Origin: Actinomycetes bacterium
GTDB lineage: Bacteria > Actinomycetota > Actinomycetes > Propionibacteriales > Propionibacteriaceae
Direction: 5' to 3'
Assembly: GCA_023412435.1 (NCBI GenBank)
Contig: JAEYNS010000250.1
Coordinates: 1-5,662 of the forward strand
Length of the DNA: 5,662 nucleotides
Shown here: piece by piece, positions 1 to 5,662 of the stretch
Layout: each line of letters starts with the position of its first letter
Position numbering within the stretch: position 1 is the first letter of the stretch
Translations under genes and position numbers: made by a program
The notes under the pieces: generated by a model
Databases searched by the model: none
What the model was told of the DNA's origin: nothing
Seen by the model: the letters and a program-made list of their open reading frames with translations, nothing else

Positions 1-543
1 GTTGTAGCCCAGCAGGACGGGGGCGTCCGTGCCCACTGCCGCGGCGATCGGACCGCTCCCCTCCGCAACCGGACGGACGCCCTGCGGCGCCTCGACCCGG
101 TCGTCGCAGTCCAGCAGGGTGACGGGCAGCACGTCGACCAGCGGCGTCCGGGCGAAGTTGGCCCTGGCCTGGAAACCCTGGAAGCTGAGGTAGCCGCCGG
201 CCATCATCAGCCCGCCGCCACCGCGGACGTAGTCGACCAGCATCGCCAGCCGGTTCGGCATCGACCTGCCGTGCACCCAGGTCGCGGGCGGCAGCAGGAA
301 CGAGTTCGCGCCGATGTCGGACAAGATGACGGCGTCGTAGCCGGCCAGCTCCTCGACGGTGCCGGGGAACTTCTCCGGCACGTCGTGGGCGTACAGCTGC
401 TCGATCGTCACCCCCTGCGAGGCGGCGGCGGCGATGAAGGCGTCCGCACCGGTCTCGAACACCGTCGAGGTGAAGCTGTCGAAGCCCTTGAAGTGGGTCG
501 ACTGCGAGATCCACGACTCGCCGGCCAGCAGAATCCGTGTCAT
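1..543 (-). CDS. PF07090-type glutamine amidotransferase-like protein (C-terminus cut by window edge)
   Basis: The first 181 codons are visible and the reading frame is still open at base 1. The protein starts MTRILLAGESWISQSTHFKG and later carries GGGGLMMAGGYLSFQGF (residues 108-124) followed by a TPLVDVLPV stretch (133-141). I recognise this pattern as the putative glutamine amidotransferase family PF07090 (class I GATase-like fold, related to ThuA-type proteins). The family is usually around 250 residues, so roughly 70 residues should lie outside the window. The turn where true class I amidotransferases carry their nucleophilic Cys reads GGYLS, and the only Cys seen is C146, so classical glutaminase activity is unlikely. 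The start ATG at 543-541 follows a strong AGGGAGG ribosome binding site (555-549) with a 5-base spacer. The gene begins 27 bases after the isomerase stop and is the sixth gene of the operon. The family's true reaction is not known to me; a role in metabolising the imported sugar is inferred from context only. Confidence 0.82.
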   Translation of the reverse strand, partial: MTRILLAGESWISQSTHFKGFDSFTSTVFETGADAFIAAAASQGVTIEQLYAHDVPEKFPGTVEELAGYDAVILSDIGANSFLLPPATWVHGRSMPNRLAMLVDYVRGGGGLMMAGGYLSFQGFQARANFARTPLVDVLPVTLLDCDDRVEAPQGVRPVAEGSGPIAAAVGTDAPVLLGYN

Positions 544-570
544 GAGTGCCTCCCTGGCGTCCGTAGCGGG

Positions 571-1134
571 TCAGTACGCGAGGCCGCGGGGGGACGGGCC
601 GAGCGGCGGCACCGACGGGTCGGGCACCTGGAAGCCGTTGGCCTTGTACGCCTCGTAGTCGAAGTCCTCGCACTCCTGGAAGCCGCGCAGGTGGTACTCG
701 TAGAACCCGTCCCAGTCCTCGTAGCCGTCGCCGAGGGAGGACTCGAGGAAGGCGTCAGCCATTCCCTTCGCCAGGTGCGGGCCGGTCCAGAAGGCGCCCA
801 TCGCCAGCAGGTTGGCGCCGTTGGCGGTGGCTGCCCGCTTCGCCGCCGGCAGCGTCTCGGCGACCGCGGCGTGGACGTGCGGCAGCTTCGAGGCGGCGAT
901 GTGGATGCCCATCCCGGTCCCGCAGAAGGCCAGCGCCTTCTCGTACTCGCCCTCGGCGATCCTGGACGCGACCAGGAACCCGGCACGGTGGTACATCGGC
1001 GCGGTGGCCAGGTCGGGGGTGACGTCCTCGACCGTCCAGCCCCGCTCGATCAGGTGGGCCTTCACGGCCTCCTTCAGCGGGAAGCCGGCGAAGTCGGCGC
1101 CGACGACGACGAACCGGTCCTTGGCGGTCTTCAT
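571..1134 (-). CDS. RpiB/LacA/LacB-fold sugar isomerase-like protein, divergent active site
   Basis: This 187-residue protein aligns by eye with ribose-5-phosphate isomerase B / galactose-6-phosphate isomerase: VVVGADFAGFPLKEAVKAHL (residues 9-28), the FCGTGMGIHIAASK motif with the catalytic-type Cys (70-83, C71), and NGANLLAMGAFWTG (105-118). It departs from the family at key sites. The His of the usual D-H-A-G-F motif is F15. The catalytic-acid His of HNDAN is replaced (A104-N-G-A-N). The Arg-rich phosphate-binding C-terminal segment is absent, and in its place is an acidic/aromatic tail (about 136-163) that makes the protein longer than the usual ~150 residues. The ATG (1134-1132) overlaps the TGA of the upstream permease by 4 bases, and AAGGA lies at 1145-1141 with a 6-base spacer. 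It probably isomerises the transported sugar or a derivative in the cytoplasm. The substrate is unknown, and ordinary ribose-5-phosphate activity is doubtful. Family membership is firm; the function is inferred. Confidence 0.85.
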   Translation of the reverse strand: MKTAKDRFVVVGADFAGFPLKEAVKAHLIERGWTVEDVTPDLATAPMYHRAGFLVASRIAEGEYEKALAFCGTGMGIHIAASKLPHVHAAVAETLPAAKRAATANGANLLAMGAFWTGPHLAKGMADAFLESSLGDGYEDWDGFYEYHLRGFQECEDFDYEAYKANGFQVPDPSVPPLGPSPRGLAY

Positions 1135-2174
1135 GCGTGTTCCTTTCTCCTGAGCCGTCGAAGGAGCGACCCGTCCTTCGAGAAGTAGTCAGCGGCCATC
1201 ACGGCCAGCAGGACGCCGCCCCAGATCAGGGGACGGTAGAAGTTGCTGATCTCGGGGAACATGTTCAGCCCCGAGGACAGGATCTGCAGGATGACGACGG
1301 CGAGCACGACGCCCAGCAGCCGGCCGCGTCCGCCGTTGGGGTTGACCCCGCCGAGCACCACGATCAGGACGGTCAGCAGCGTGTAGGTCGAGCCGTAGGC
1401 GGCCTGGGCCGAGTTGTAGTTGGCCAGCATCACCAGGCCGCCGAGCGAGGCGAGGACACCGGAGAACAGGTACGTCTTCACCAGCAGCGCCGTGCTGTTG
1501 AGCCCGCTCAGGCCGGCCGCTGTCGCGTTCGTCCCCAGCATCAGGATCTTCTTGCCGAAGGCGGTCTTGGTGAGGACGAGGCCGACGACGATCGCCGCGA
1601 CGGTGAACACCAGCAGCGGCACCGGAATGACGCCGAAGACCTTGCCCGCGAAGACCTCACCGAAGGCCGGCGGCAGGCCGGAGACCGGCTTGCCCCCGGT
1701 GATGATGATCGCGATCCCCGTGAACAGCTCGAGCGTGCCGAGGGTGACGAGGATCGGCGGGATGTTCGCCTTGGCGACGAGCAGGCCGTTCACGATCCCG
1801 GCCAGCGCCCCGGCGGCCAGCGCGAAGGCGATCGCCACCGCGATGGCGAAGGCCACCTGCCCGCCGCTGGCCCCCTCGGGGGTGAGCGAGAGCATCAGCA
1901 CCGCCGACCCGATGGCGGTCATGTTGGCGATGCCGACCACCGACAGGTCGATGCCTGCGGTCATCATCGTCAGCATCACGCCGAGCGCGAGCAGGCCGAA
2001 CTCGGGGAACTGGATCGCCATCGACTGCCAGGTCCGCAGGCTGAGGAAGCTGCTGGTCTTGACGATCAGGAAGAAGGTGAGGATCGCGATCAGCATCACC
2101 ACCAGCCGGGTGATGTGCCGGTCGTTGGTCAGTGCCCTGAGGACCGGCGCCTTGGCGAAGTTCGTTGTGCTCAT
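1131..2174 (-). CDS. Sugar ABC transporter permease, second subunit (BPD_transp_2, CUT2 class)
   Basis: This is a 347-residue integral membrane protein of the RbsC/RhaP/LsrC type (PF02653). After a short cytoplasmic N-terminus (MSTTNFAKAPVLRAL) come multiple hydrophobic helices, the first at about residues 24-38. Landmarks are the TAGIDLSVVG motif (72-81), PPILVTLGTLELFTG (139-153), and the late loop LGGVNPNGGRGRLLG (274-288), which matches the conserved Gly-rich permease segment thought to contact the ATPase. The C-terminus is strongly basic (RRLRRKEHA), as expected for a cytoplasmic end. The start at 2174 is chosen because it lies 11 bases after the first permease's stop and has a purine-rich site (AGGGG, 2185-2181). 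The frame is open further upstream, but only as a shadow of the preceding permease gene. Its TGA overlaps the isomerase ATG. It should pair with the first permease to form the heterodimeric channel; it resembles that protein in fold only and is not a duplicate. Confidence 0.93.
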   Translation of the reverse strand: MSTTNFAKAPVLRALTNDRHITRLVVMLIAILTFFLIVKTSSFLSLRTWQSMAIQFPEFGLLALGVMLTMMTAGIDLSVVGIANMTAIGSAVLMLSLTPEGASGGQVAFAIAVAIAFALAAGALAGIVNGLLVAKANIPPILVTLGTLELFTGIAIIITGGKPVSGLPPAFGEVFAGKVFGVIPVPLLVFTVAAIVVGLVLTKTAFGKKILMLGTNATAAGLSGLNSTALLVKTYLFSGVLASLGGLVMLANYNSAQAAYGSTYTLLTVLIVVLGGVNPNGGRGRLLGVVLAVVILQILSSGLNMFPEISNFYRPLIWGGVLLAVMAADYFSKDGSLLRRLRRKEHA

Positions 2175-2180
2175 GTCCTG

Positions 2181-2185
2181 CCCCT
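2181..2185 (-). promoter_or_regulatory. Ribosome binding site of the second permease, fixing its start
   Basis: AGGGG overlaps the end of the first permease's stop region and precedes the ATG at 2174 by 6 bases (CAGGAC). It supports this start over the longer open frame, which runs back through the first permease gene in a different frame. Confidence 0.55.
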
Positions 2186-3196
2186 TCACAGCGCCGCGCG
2201 CAGTCTGCTGCCGGCCTTCTTCACCTGATAGGCGGAGATGCCGGTTCCGACGATGATCAACAGGCCGAGGGAGAAGCCCTGCCAGAAGGTCGGGATGCCC
2301 ATCAGGATCATCGAGTTCTGGACGATGGTGATCAGCAGGGTGCCCAGCATGACGCCGGTCAGCGACCCGGTGCCGCCGGTGATCGCGGTGCCGCCCAGCC
2401 CCACCGCTGCGATCACCATCATCTCCATGCCCAGCAGGTTCGTGGGATGCATCTGGCCCATCATCGAGGCGCGGATCAGGCCCGCCATGGCGGCGATCAC
2501 GCCGACCAGGACGTAGAGCCAGAACTTGATCTTGCGCACCTTGAAGCCGGCCCGGGCGGCGGCGCTCTCGTCGCCGCCGATCGCGAAGATGCCGCGTCCG
2601 AACATGGTGTAGCGGGTCAGGACGAAGGCGAGCGCCAGGACGCCGACCAGCACGAGGAAGGACACCGGCATGTTCGAGGTCAGCCCCGACTCGGGGTTCC
2701 TGGCGACGAACAGCACCGCGGTGCCGAAGTCGTTCATCGCCGGCGGCAGGTTCGGGATCTGCACCGAGCTGAGCACCCCCTGCATGACGCCGGAGAAGAC
2801 GCTGGCGGTGCCCAGCGTGATGATCAGCGTCGGCAGCGCGAGCCGGGCGGTGAACAGGCCGTTGAAGGCGCCGAGCAGCGCGCCCAGCGCCATCGCCATC
2901 AGGAAGGGCAGCCAGATCCCGCCGGTGTAGTTGTTGTCGACCAGGAAGCGGGTGGTGGCGTAGACCGCCAGCGAGGCCAGCGCCGGGAAGGACACGTCGA
3001 TGCCGCCGGAGACGATGACCAGATAGGCGCCGATCGCGAACAGGCCGGGCACGACCATCGCGTTGGCGATGTCGACCAGGTTGTTGACGGTGAAGAACTG
3101 GCCGCTCCGGGCCTGGATGATGATCCCGAGGGCGAGGATCACCAGGAAGACGTAGAACTCGTTGGAGCGGACGGCCTTGGCCAGGAACTTCTTCAT
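2186..3196 (-). CDS. Sugar ABC transporter permease, first subunit (BPD_transp_2, CUT2 class)
   Basis: This 336-residue membrane protein belongs to the RbsC/RhaQ/LsrD-type permease family (PF02653). The short basic N-terminus MKKFLAKAVR is followed by a first helix at about 14-28. The family hallmarks are all present: VSGGIDVSFPALASL (62-76), PTLIITLGTASVFSG (122-136), IGGDESAAARAGFKVRKIKF (206-225), and AAVGLGGTAITGGTGSLTG (263-281), the last being the conserved Gly-rich loop near the ATPase interface. The length is normal for the family. The ATG (3196-3194) overlaps the ATPase TGA by 4 bases, with AGGAG at 3208-3204 and a 7-base spacer, so translation is probably coupled to the ATPase. Two non-identical permeases plus one double ATPase is the layout of the rhamnose and autoinducer-2 (Lsr) importers rather than the ribose type, which uses one permease gene. 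That analogy does not define the ligand. Confidence 0.93.
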   Translation of the reverse strand: MKKFLAKAVRSNEFYVFLVILALGIIIQARSGQFFTVNNLVDIANAMVVPGLFAIGAYLVIVSGGIDVSFPALASLAVYATTRFLVDNNYTGGIWLPFLMAMALGALLGAFNGLFTARLALPTLIITLGTASVFSGVMQGVLSSVQIPNLPPAMNDFGTAVLFVARNPESGLTSNMPVSFLVLVGVLALAFVLTRYTMFGRGIFAIGGDESAAARAGFKVRKIKFWLYVLVGVIAAMAGLIRASMMGQMHPTNLLGMEMMVIAAVGLGGTAITGGTGSLTGVMLGTLLITIVQNSMILMGIPTFWQGFSLGLLIIVGTGISAYQVKKAGSRLRAAL

Positions 3197-4704
3197 GACA
3201 GCTCTCCTGCGACGTCTTCACTCGTCATCAGCGCGGCGAGTTCGGCTTCCGTGGTGGCGGCCGGGTCGACCTCGGCGACGATCCGTCCGGACTTCATCAG
3301 CAGGATCCGGTTGCAGTTGCTGATCACCTCGGGGATGTCGTCGGAGATCACGATCACCGCCATGCCCTCCCGGGCGAGCTCCTGCAGCACCTTGTGGATG
3401 TCGTGCTTCGAGCCGATGTCGACGCCGACGGTGGGGCCGTTGAGGATCAGGATGTCCGGCCTGGTGGCCAGCCACTTGGCCAGCACGATCCGTTGCTGAT
3501 TGCCGCCGGAGAGGGTGTTGGCGGGGTTCTCCTGGTCGGGGGTGGCGATCCGCAGCTCATCGATCCAGCGCTGGGCCTCGGCGCGCTTGCGGTCGTCGTG
3601 GTAGATGCCGCCGGCGACCGCGACGTTGTCGATCTCGGCGATCACGATGTTGTCGCCGATGGAGCGGTCAAGGAACAGTCCCTCGGTGAGCCGGTCCTCG
3701 GGGACGTAGCCGATGCCGGCCTCGATCGCATCGCGGACGTGCCGGAAGCTGACCGGCTTGCCCTTGACGAGCAGTTCGCCGGAGTCGGCGCGCAGGGCGC
3801 CGAACAGCGTGAGGGCCAGCTCGGTCCGTCCGGAGCCGAGCAGGCCGGTGATGCCGAGGATCTCCCCGCCCCGCAGGCTGAAGCTGACGTCCTCGAAGCC
3901 GCCGGTGACGCCGAGCGCCCTGGCCTCCAGCACCGGCTCGTCCGACGCGTTCTGCAGCGTGAAGTGGGAGTCCTCGAACTCGCGTCCGGTCATGAAGTAG
4001 GAGAACGTGCGGCGGTCGAGCTCCTCGGGCAGGCAGGTGGCGGCCACCTCGCCGTTGCGCAGGATCGTGAACCGCTCGCTGATCTCGAAGACCTCCTCCA
4101 GCTTGTGGCTGACGAAGAGGGTGGAGATGCCGCGCGCCTTGAGGTCGAGGATGATCCGGAAGAGCCCGTCGACCTCCTTCCTGGTGAGCGCGGTGGTCGG
4201 CTCGTCCATGATGATGAGCTTCGCGTCGTGCATCAGGGCCCGGCAGATCGCGATCAGCTGCCGGTCGGCCACCGACAGCGTGCCGACCCTGGCGTCGAGG
4301 TCGACCTTGAAGTCGATCTGGGCGATGGCGCGTTCGGCCACCTCGCGGAAGCGGCGCCAGTTGACCAGCTTGCGCTTGGCGGCGAGCTCGGAGGTGAGGG
4401 CCAGGTTCTCCATCACGGTGAGGTTCGGGAACACCGAGAAGTCCTGGTAGATGACCTGGACGCCGCCGAGGATCGCCTCGATCGGGGCGAGCCTGGAGTG
4501 TTCGACGCCGTTGAGCTCGATGGTGCCCTCGTCGGGGGTGTAGACGCCCGAGATGACCTTGATCAGGGTCGACTTGCCGGAGCCGTTCTCGCCTGCGAGG
4601 CAGTGGATCTCGCCGGGACGTATCTCCAGGTCGACCGATTTGAGGGCCTTCACCCCTGCGAAGGACTTCGTCACTCCGCGTACTGCGATGACGTGGTCGG
4701 TCAC
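3193..4704 (-). CDS. Double-domain sugar ABC transporter ATPase (CUT2 class) with degenerate second nucleotide site
   Basis: This 503-residue fused ATPase of the RbsA/MglA/LsrA family energises the importer from the cytoplasmic face. The N-terminal domain has a Walker A GENGSGKST (38-46), Q-loop Q87 (VIYQDFSVFPNLT), an atypical signature LSVADRQ (143-149), a Walker B with catalytic Glu (LIIMDE, 163-168) and the switch His H200. The C-terminal domain has a P-loop GLLGSGRTE (287-295) with Arg instead of Lys, a perfect signature LSGGNQQ (398-404), and a Walker B reading LILNGPT (419-425), where the usual D-E pair is N422-G423. Its switch region is VISDDIPEV, with no His. Walker A/B of domain 1 would join LSGGNQQ to make one competent ATP site, and the opposite site looks non-hydrolytic. 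Translation starts at GTG (4704-4702), supported by AAGGA at 4718-4714. The stop overlaps the first permease start. Length and layout are complete. Confidence 0.95.
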   Translation of the reverse strand: MTDHVIAVRGVTKSFAGVKALKSVDLEIRPGEIHCLAGENGSGKSTLIKVISGVYTPDEGTIELNGVEHSRLAPIEAILGGVQVIYQDFSVFPNLTVMENLALTSELAAKRKLVNWRRFREVAERAIAQIDFKVDLDARVGTLSVADRQLIAICRALMHDAKLIIMDEPTTALTRKEVDGLFRIILDLKARGISTLFVSHKLEEVFEISERFTILRNGEVAATCLPEELDRRTFSYFMTGREFEDSHFTLQNASDEPVLEARALGVTGGFEDVSFSLRGGEILGITGLLGSGRTELALTLFGALRADSGELLVKGKPVSFRHVRDAIEAGIGYVPEDRLTEGLFLDRSIGDNIVIAEIDNVAVAGGIYHDDRKRAEAQRWIDELRIATPDQENPANTLSGGNQQRIVLAKWLATRPDILILNGPTVGVDIGSKHDIHKVLQELAREGMAVIVISDDIPEVISNCNRILLMKSGRIVAEVDPAATTEAELAALMTSEDVAGELS

Positions 4705-4713
4705 CGGTTCCCG

Positions 4714-4718
4714 TCCTT
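4714..4718 (-). promoter_or_regulatory. Ribosome binding site of the ATPase gene (GTG start)
   Basis: AAGGA lies 9 bases before the GTG at 4704-4702 and supports this start, since no ATG is near the beginning of the ABC domain. A second purine run, GGGAGGG, lies just upstream (4726-4720) but is too far from the GTG to be the main site. That run is the end of the third repeat copy of the intercistronic RNA element, so pairing there could limit access to the site. The regulatory idea is inference. Confidence 0.6.
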
Positions 4719-4719
4719 T

Positions 4720-4775
4720 CCCTCCCGCTGCGCCGGGGGTGGGAGCAGCGGGAGGGCGTGGTGCCCTCCCGCTGC
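4720..4775 (-). repeat. Three-segment repeat allowing two mutually exclusive hairpins
   Basis: The 12-base sequence at 4764-4775 recurs exactly, in the same direction, at 4720-4731, and its complement lies between them at 4745-4756. In the transcript the order is arm A, arm A-prime, arm A. The middle arm can therefore pair with the first copy (13 bp, 5-base loop) or with the last copy (12 bp, 13-base loop). The last copy ends one base before the AAGGA that serves the ATPase GTG start. This could be a switch, or simply a leftover of repeat duplication; see the findings. Confidence 0.7.
4745..4775 (-). terminator. Intercistronic 13-bp hairpin between binding-protein and ATPase genes
   Basis: Bases 4763-4775 and 4745-4757 form a perfect 13-bp inverted repeat (GCAGCGGGAGGGC in the transcript) around a 5-base loop (ACCAC). 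It begins 11 bases after the binding-protein TGA. No U-run follows (the next bases are TCCCACCCCC), so it is not a classical intrinsic terminator. In sugar ABC operons such hairpins commonly stabilise the 3' end of the binding-protein message or cause partial termination, so that the binding protein outnumbers the membrane parts. That role is inferred here. The structure itself is directly visible and very GC-rich. Confidence 0.8.
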
Positions 4776-4786
4776 CTTGTGATCAA

Positions 4787-5662
4787 TCAGAAGCCGAAGC
4801 TGTCGACGTTGTCCTTGTTGATGACAACCCAGCCGTTGCCCTCGAGCACCTTGTCGGAGCCCTCGGCGAACTTCATGGCCTCGTAGCCCTTGACCTTGAG
4901 GTCGACCGGGGCGGTGATGTCCTCGCCGGCCAGGATCTTGCGGGCCAGCTCGGCCATGGCGTAGCCGGCGTCAGCCGGATCCCACAGCGTCAGCGCGGAG
5001 ACCGAGCCGTCGACGAGGATCTGCTTGTTGGCGGCCGGCATGCCGGTCCCTGCGGTGAAGACCTTGCCCTTCAGGCCCAGTTCCTCGATCGCCCGGGCGA
5101 CACCGGGAGCGTCGAAGGACGAGGTGCCCATGATGCCCTTGAGGTCGGGGTACTTCTTCAGCAGCTCCTTGGCGGTCTGGTACGCGACCTCGCCGTCGTC
5201 CTGCGACTCCACCCGGGGCTCGGCCTCGAGCAGCTTCATGTTCGGGTACTTCTCCTTCTGGAAGGCGACGCCACCGTCGGCCCACTCGTTGTGGGAGGCG
5301 TTGGTCACGTGCCCGACCATGGTGGTGTAGGTGCCCTCGCCGCCCATGGCCTCAGCCAGGTTCTCCATGATGAAGGCGCCGTAGTCGGAGTTGTTGAAGG
5401 CCTCGATGTCGTACATCGTGTTCTGCTGGCTGGCGCCCTCGTGGGTCACCACGACGATCCCGGCGTCCATGGCTTCCTTCAGGACGGTCTCCAGCGCGCC
5501 CGGATCGACCGGCACGACGGCGATCGCGTCCACCTCCTGGGCGATCAGGTCCTGGATGACCTGGGCCTGCATGGTGGCGTCGGTCTCGGCCGGGCCCTTC
5601 TGGAAGACGTTGAGGCCGGTGTCGGCGGCGTACTTCTTGACGCCCTCCTCCATCCGGACGAA
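4787..5662 (-). CDS. Sugar-binding protein of the ABC importer (PBP type 1; N-terminus cut by window edge)
   Basis: The last 291 codons and the TGA are visible, and the frame stays open to the window edge. The ATG at 5653 is internal: the preceding codons read F-V-R and the protein starts mid-domain at FVRMEEGVKKYAADTG. About 50-70 residues are missing, including the expected signal peptide or lipobox. The sequence is a typical sugar-binding Peripla_BP_4-type protein of the RhaS/LsrB-like group: QAQVIQDLIAQEVDAIAVVPVDP (repeated helix/strand of lobe 1), GIVVVTHEGASQ (hinge-side strand), DIEAFNNSDYGAFIMENLAEAMGGEGTY (lobe crossover), SHNEWADGG, YPDLKGIMGTSSFDAPGVARAIEELGLKGKVFTAGTG (lobe 2), and LWDPADAGYAMAELARKILAGE near the C-terminus. 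It would capture the ligand outside the membrane and hand it to the two permeases. It is the most upstream gene seen, and its promoter must lie outside the window. The ligand cannot be read from sequence. Annotation pipelines may call it an autoinducer-2 or rhamnose binder, which I would treat as a family label only. Confidence 0.93.
   Translation of the reverse strand, partial: FVRMEEGVKKYAADTGLNVFQKGPAETDATMQAQVIQDLIAQEVDAIAVVPVDPGALETVLKEAMDAGIVVVTHEGASQQNTMYDIEAFNNSDYGAFIMENLAEAMGGEGTYTTMVGHVTNASHNEWADGGVAFQKEKYPNMKLLEAEPRVESQDDGEVAYQTAKELLKKYPDLKGIMGTSSFDAPGVARAIEELGLKGKVFTAGTGMPAANKQILVDGSVSALTLWDPADAGYAMAELARKILAGEDITAPVDLKVKGYEAMKFAEGSDKVLEGNGWVVINKDNVDSFGF

Noticed and set aside
271..2228. 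Plus-strand open frames over the isomerase and second permease (271-1188, 1137-2228, 1420-2256)
   Set aside because: Low-complexity, domain-free translations antisense to recognised proteins; codon-composition shadows.
1131..3196. The two permease genes as a recent tandem duplication
   Set aside because: They share only family motifs (GID-[VL]-S, TLGT, Gly-rich loop), and their sequences otherwise differ throughout, as in other two-permease importers.
2175..3221. N-terminal extension of the second permease giving a 696-residue protein, or a fusion of the permeases
   Set aside because: The extra part is an Arg/His/Gly-rich out-of-frame reading of the first permease. The family-like N-terminus begins at 2174, with its own ribosome binding site.
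4745..4775. Calling the hairpin a standard Rho-independent terminator that ends the operon
   Set aside because: No U-tract follows, and the downstream genes clearly belong to the same transporter. Partial termination or message stabilisation fits better.
2165..4782. Long open frames on the plus strand (2165-3499 and 3394-4782), opposite the permease and ATPase genes
   Set aside because: Their translations are rich in D, G, H, R, Q and E with no recognisable domain, and they lie exactly antisense to well-supported genes. High GC content removes stops in such frames.
4778..4787. Short palindrome TTGTGATCAA near the binding-protein stop as an operator
   Set aside because: Too short, imperfect, and placed inside the operon beside a stop codon; likely chance.
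4787..5653. ATG at 5653 as the true start of the binding protein
   Set aside because: It falls inside the conserved first lobe (FVRMEEGVKKYA), the frame continues to the window edge, and a signal peptide would be missing.

Overview
The window is a compact, one-directional (minus-strand) part of a carbohydrate-uptake operon from a high-GC bacterium. By eye about two thirds of the bases are G or C and third codon positions are almost all G/C. All five visible stop codons are TGA, and one gene starts with GTG. Together with the style of the transporter this suggests an actinobacterium, perhaps of the Propionibacteriales type. That assignment is an inference, because no rRNA or marker gene is present.

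In transcription order (high to low coordinates) the genes are: (1) a sugar-binding protein of the periplasmic-binding-protein type 1 fold, cut off at its N-terminus by the window edge (5662-4787); (2) an 82-base intercistronic region with a perfect 13-bp hairpin and a third repeat copy that abuts the next ribosome binding site; (3) a double-domain sugar ABC ATPase (4704-3193); (4) and (5) two different BPD_transp_2 permeases (3196-2186 and 2174-1131); (6) an RpiB/LacAB-fold isomerase-like protein (1134-571); (7) a PF07090-type glutamine-amidotransferase-like protein, cut off at its C-terminus by the window edge (543-1). Genes 3/4 and 5/6 overlap by 4 bases (ATGA); the other gaps after the hairpin are 11 and 27 bases. 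This is one transcription unit with probable translational coupling.

The working model is that the binding protein captures an external sugar or sugar-like compound and delivers it to a CUT2-class importer, in which two non-identical permeases are powered by one fused ATPase. The two downstream enzymes would then act on the imported compound. The ligand is not identifiable from sequence. The most interesting point is the isomerase. It keeps the RpiB cysteine motif but has lost the histidines and the arginine-rich tail that normally handle a phosphorylated sugar, and it has an acidic/aromatic C-terminal extension instead. With no kinase in view and a non-canonical amidotransferase-fold protein next door, this may be an unassigned catabolic route for an unphosphorylated or unusual sugar. 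The second point is the three-segment RNA element between the binding-protein and ATPase genes. No RNA genes, CRISPR, insertion sequences or mobile elements were seen.
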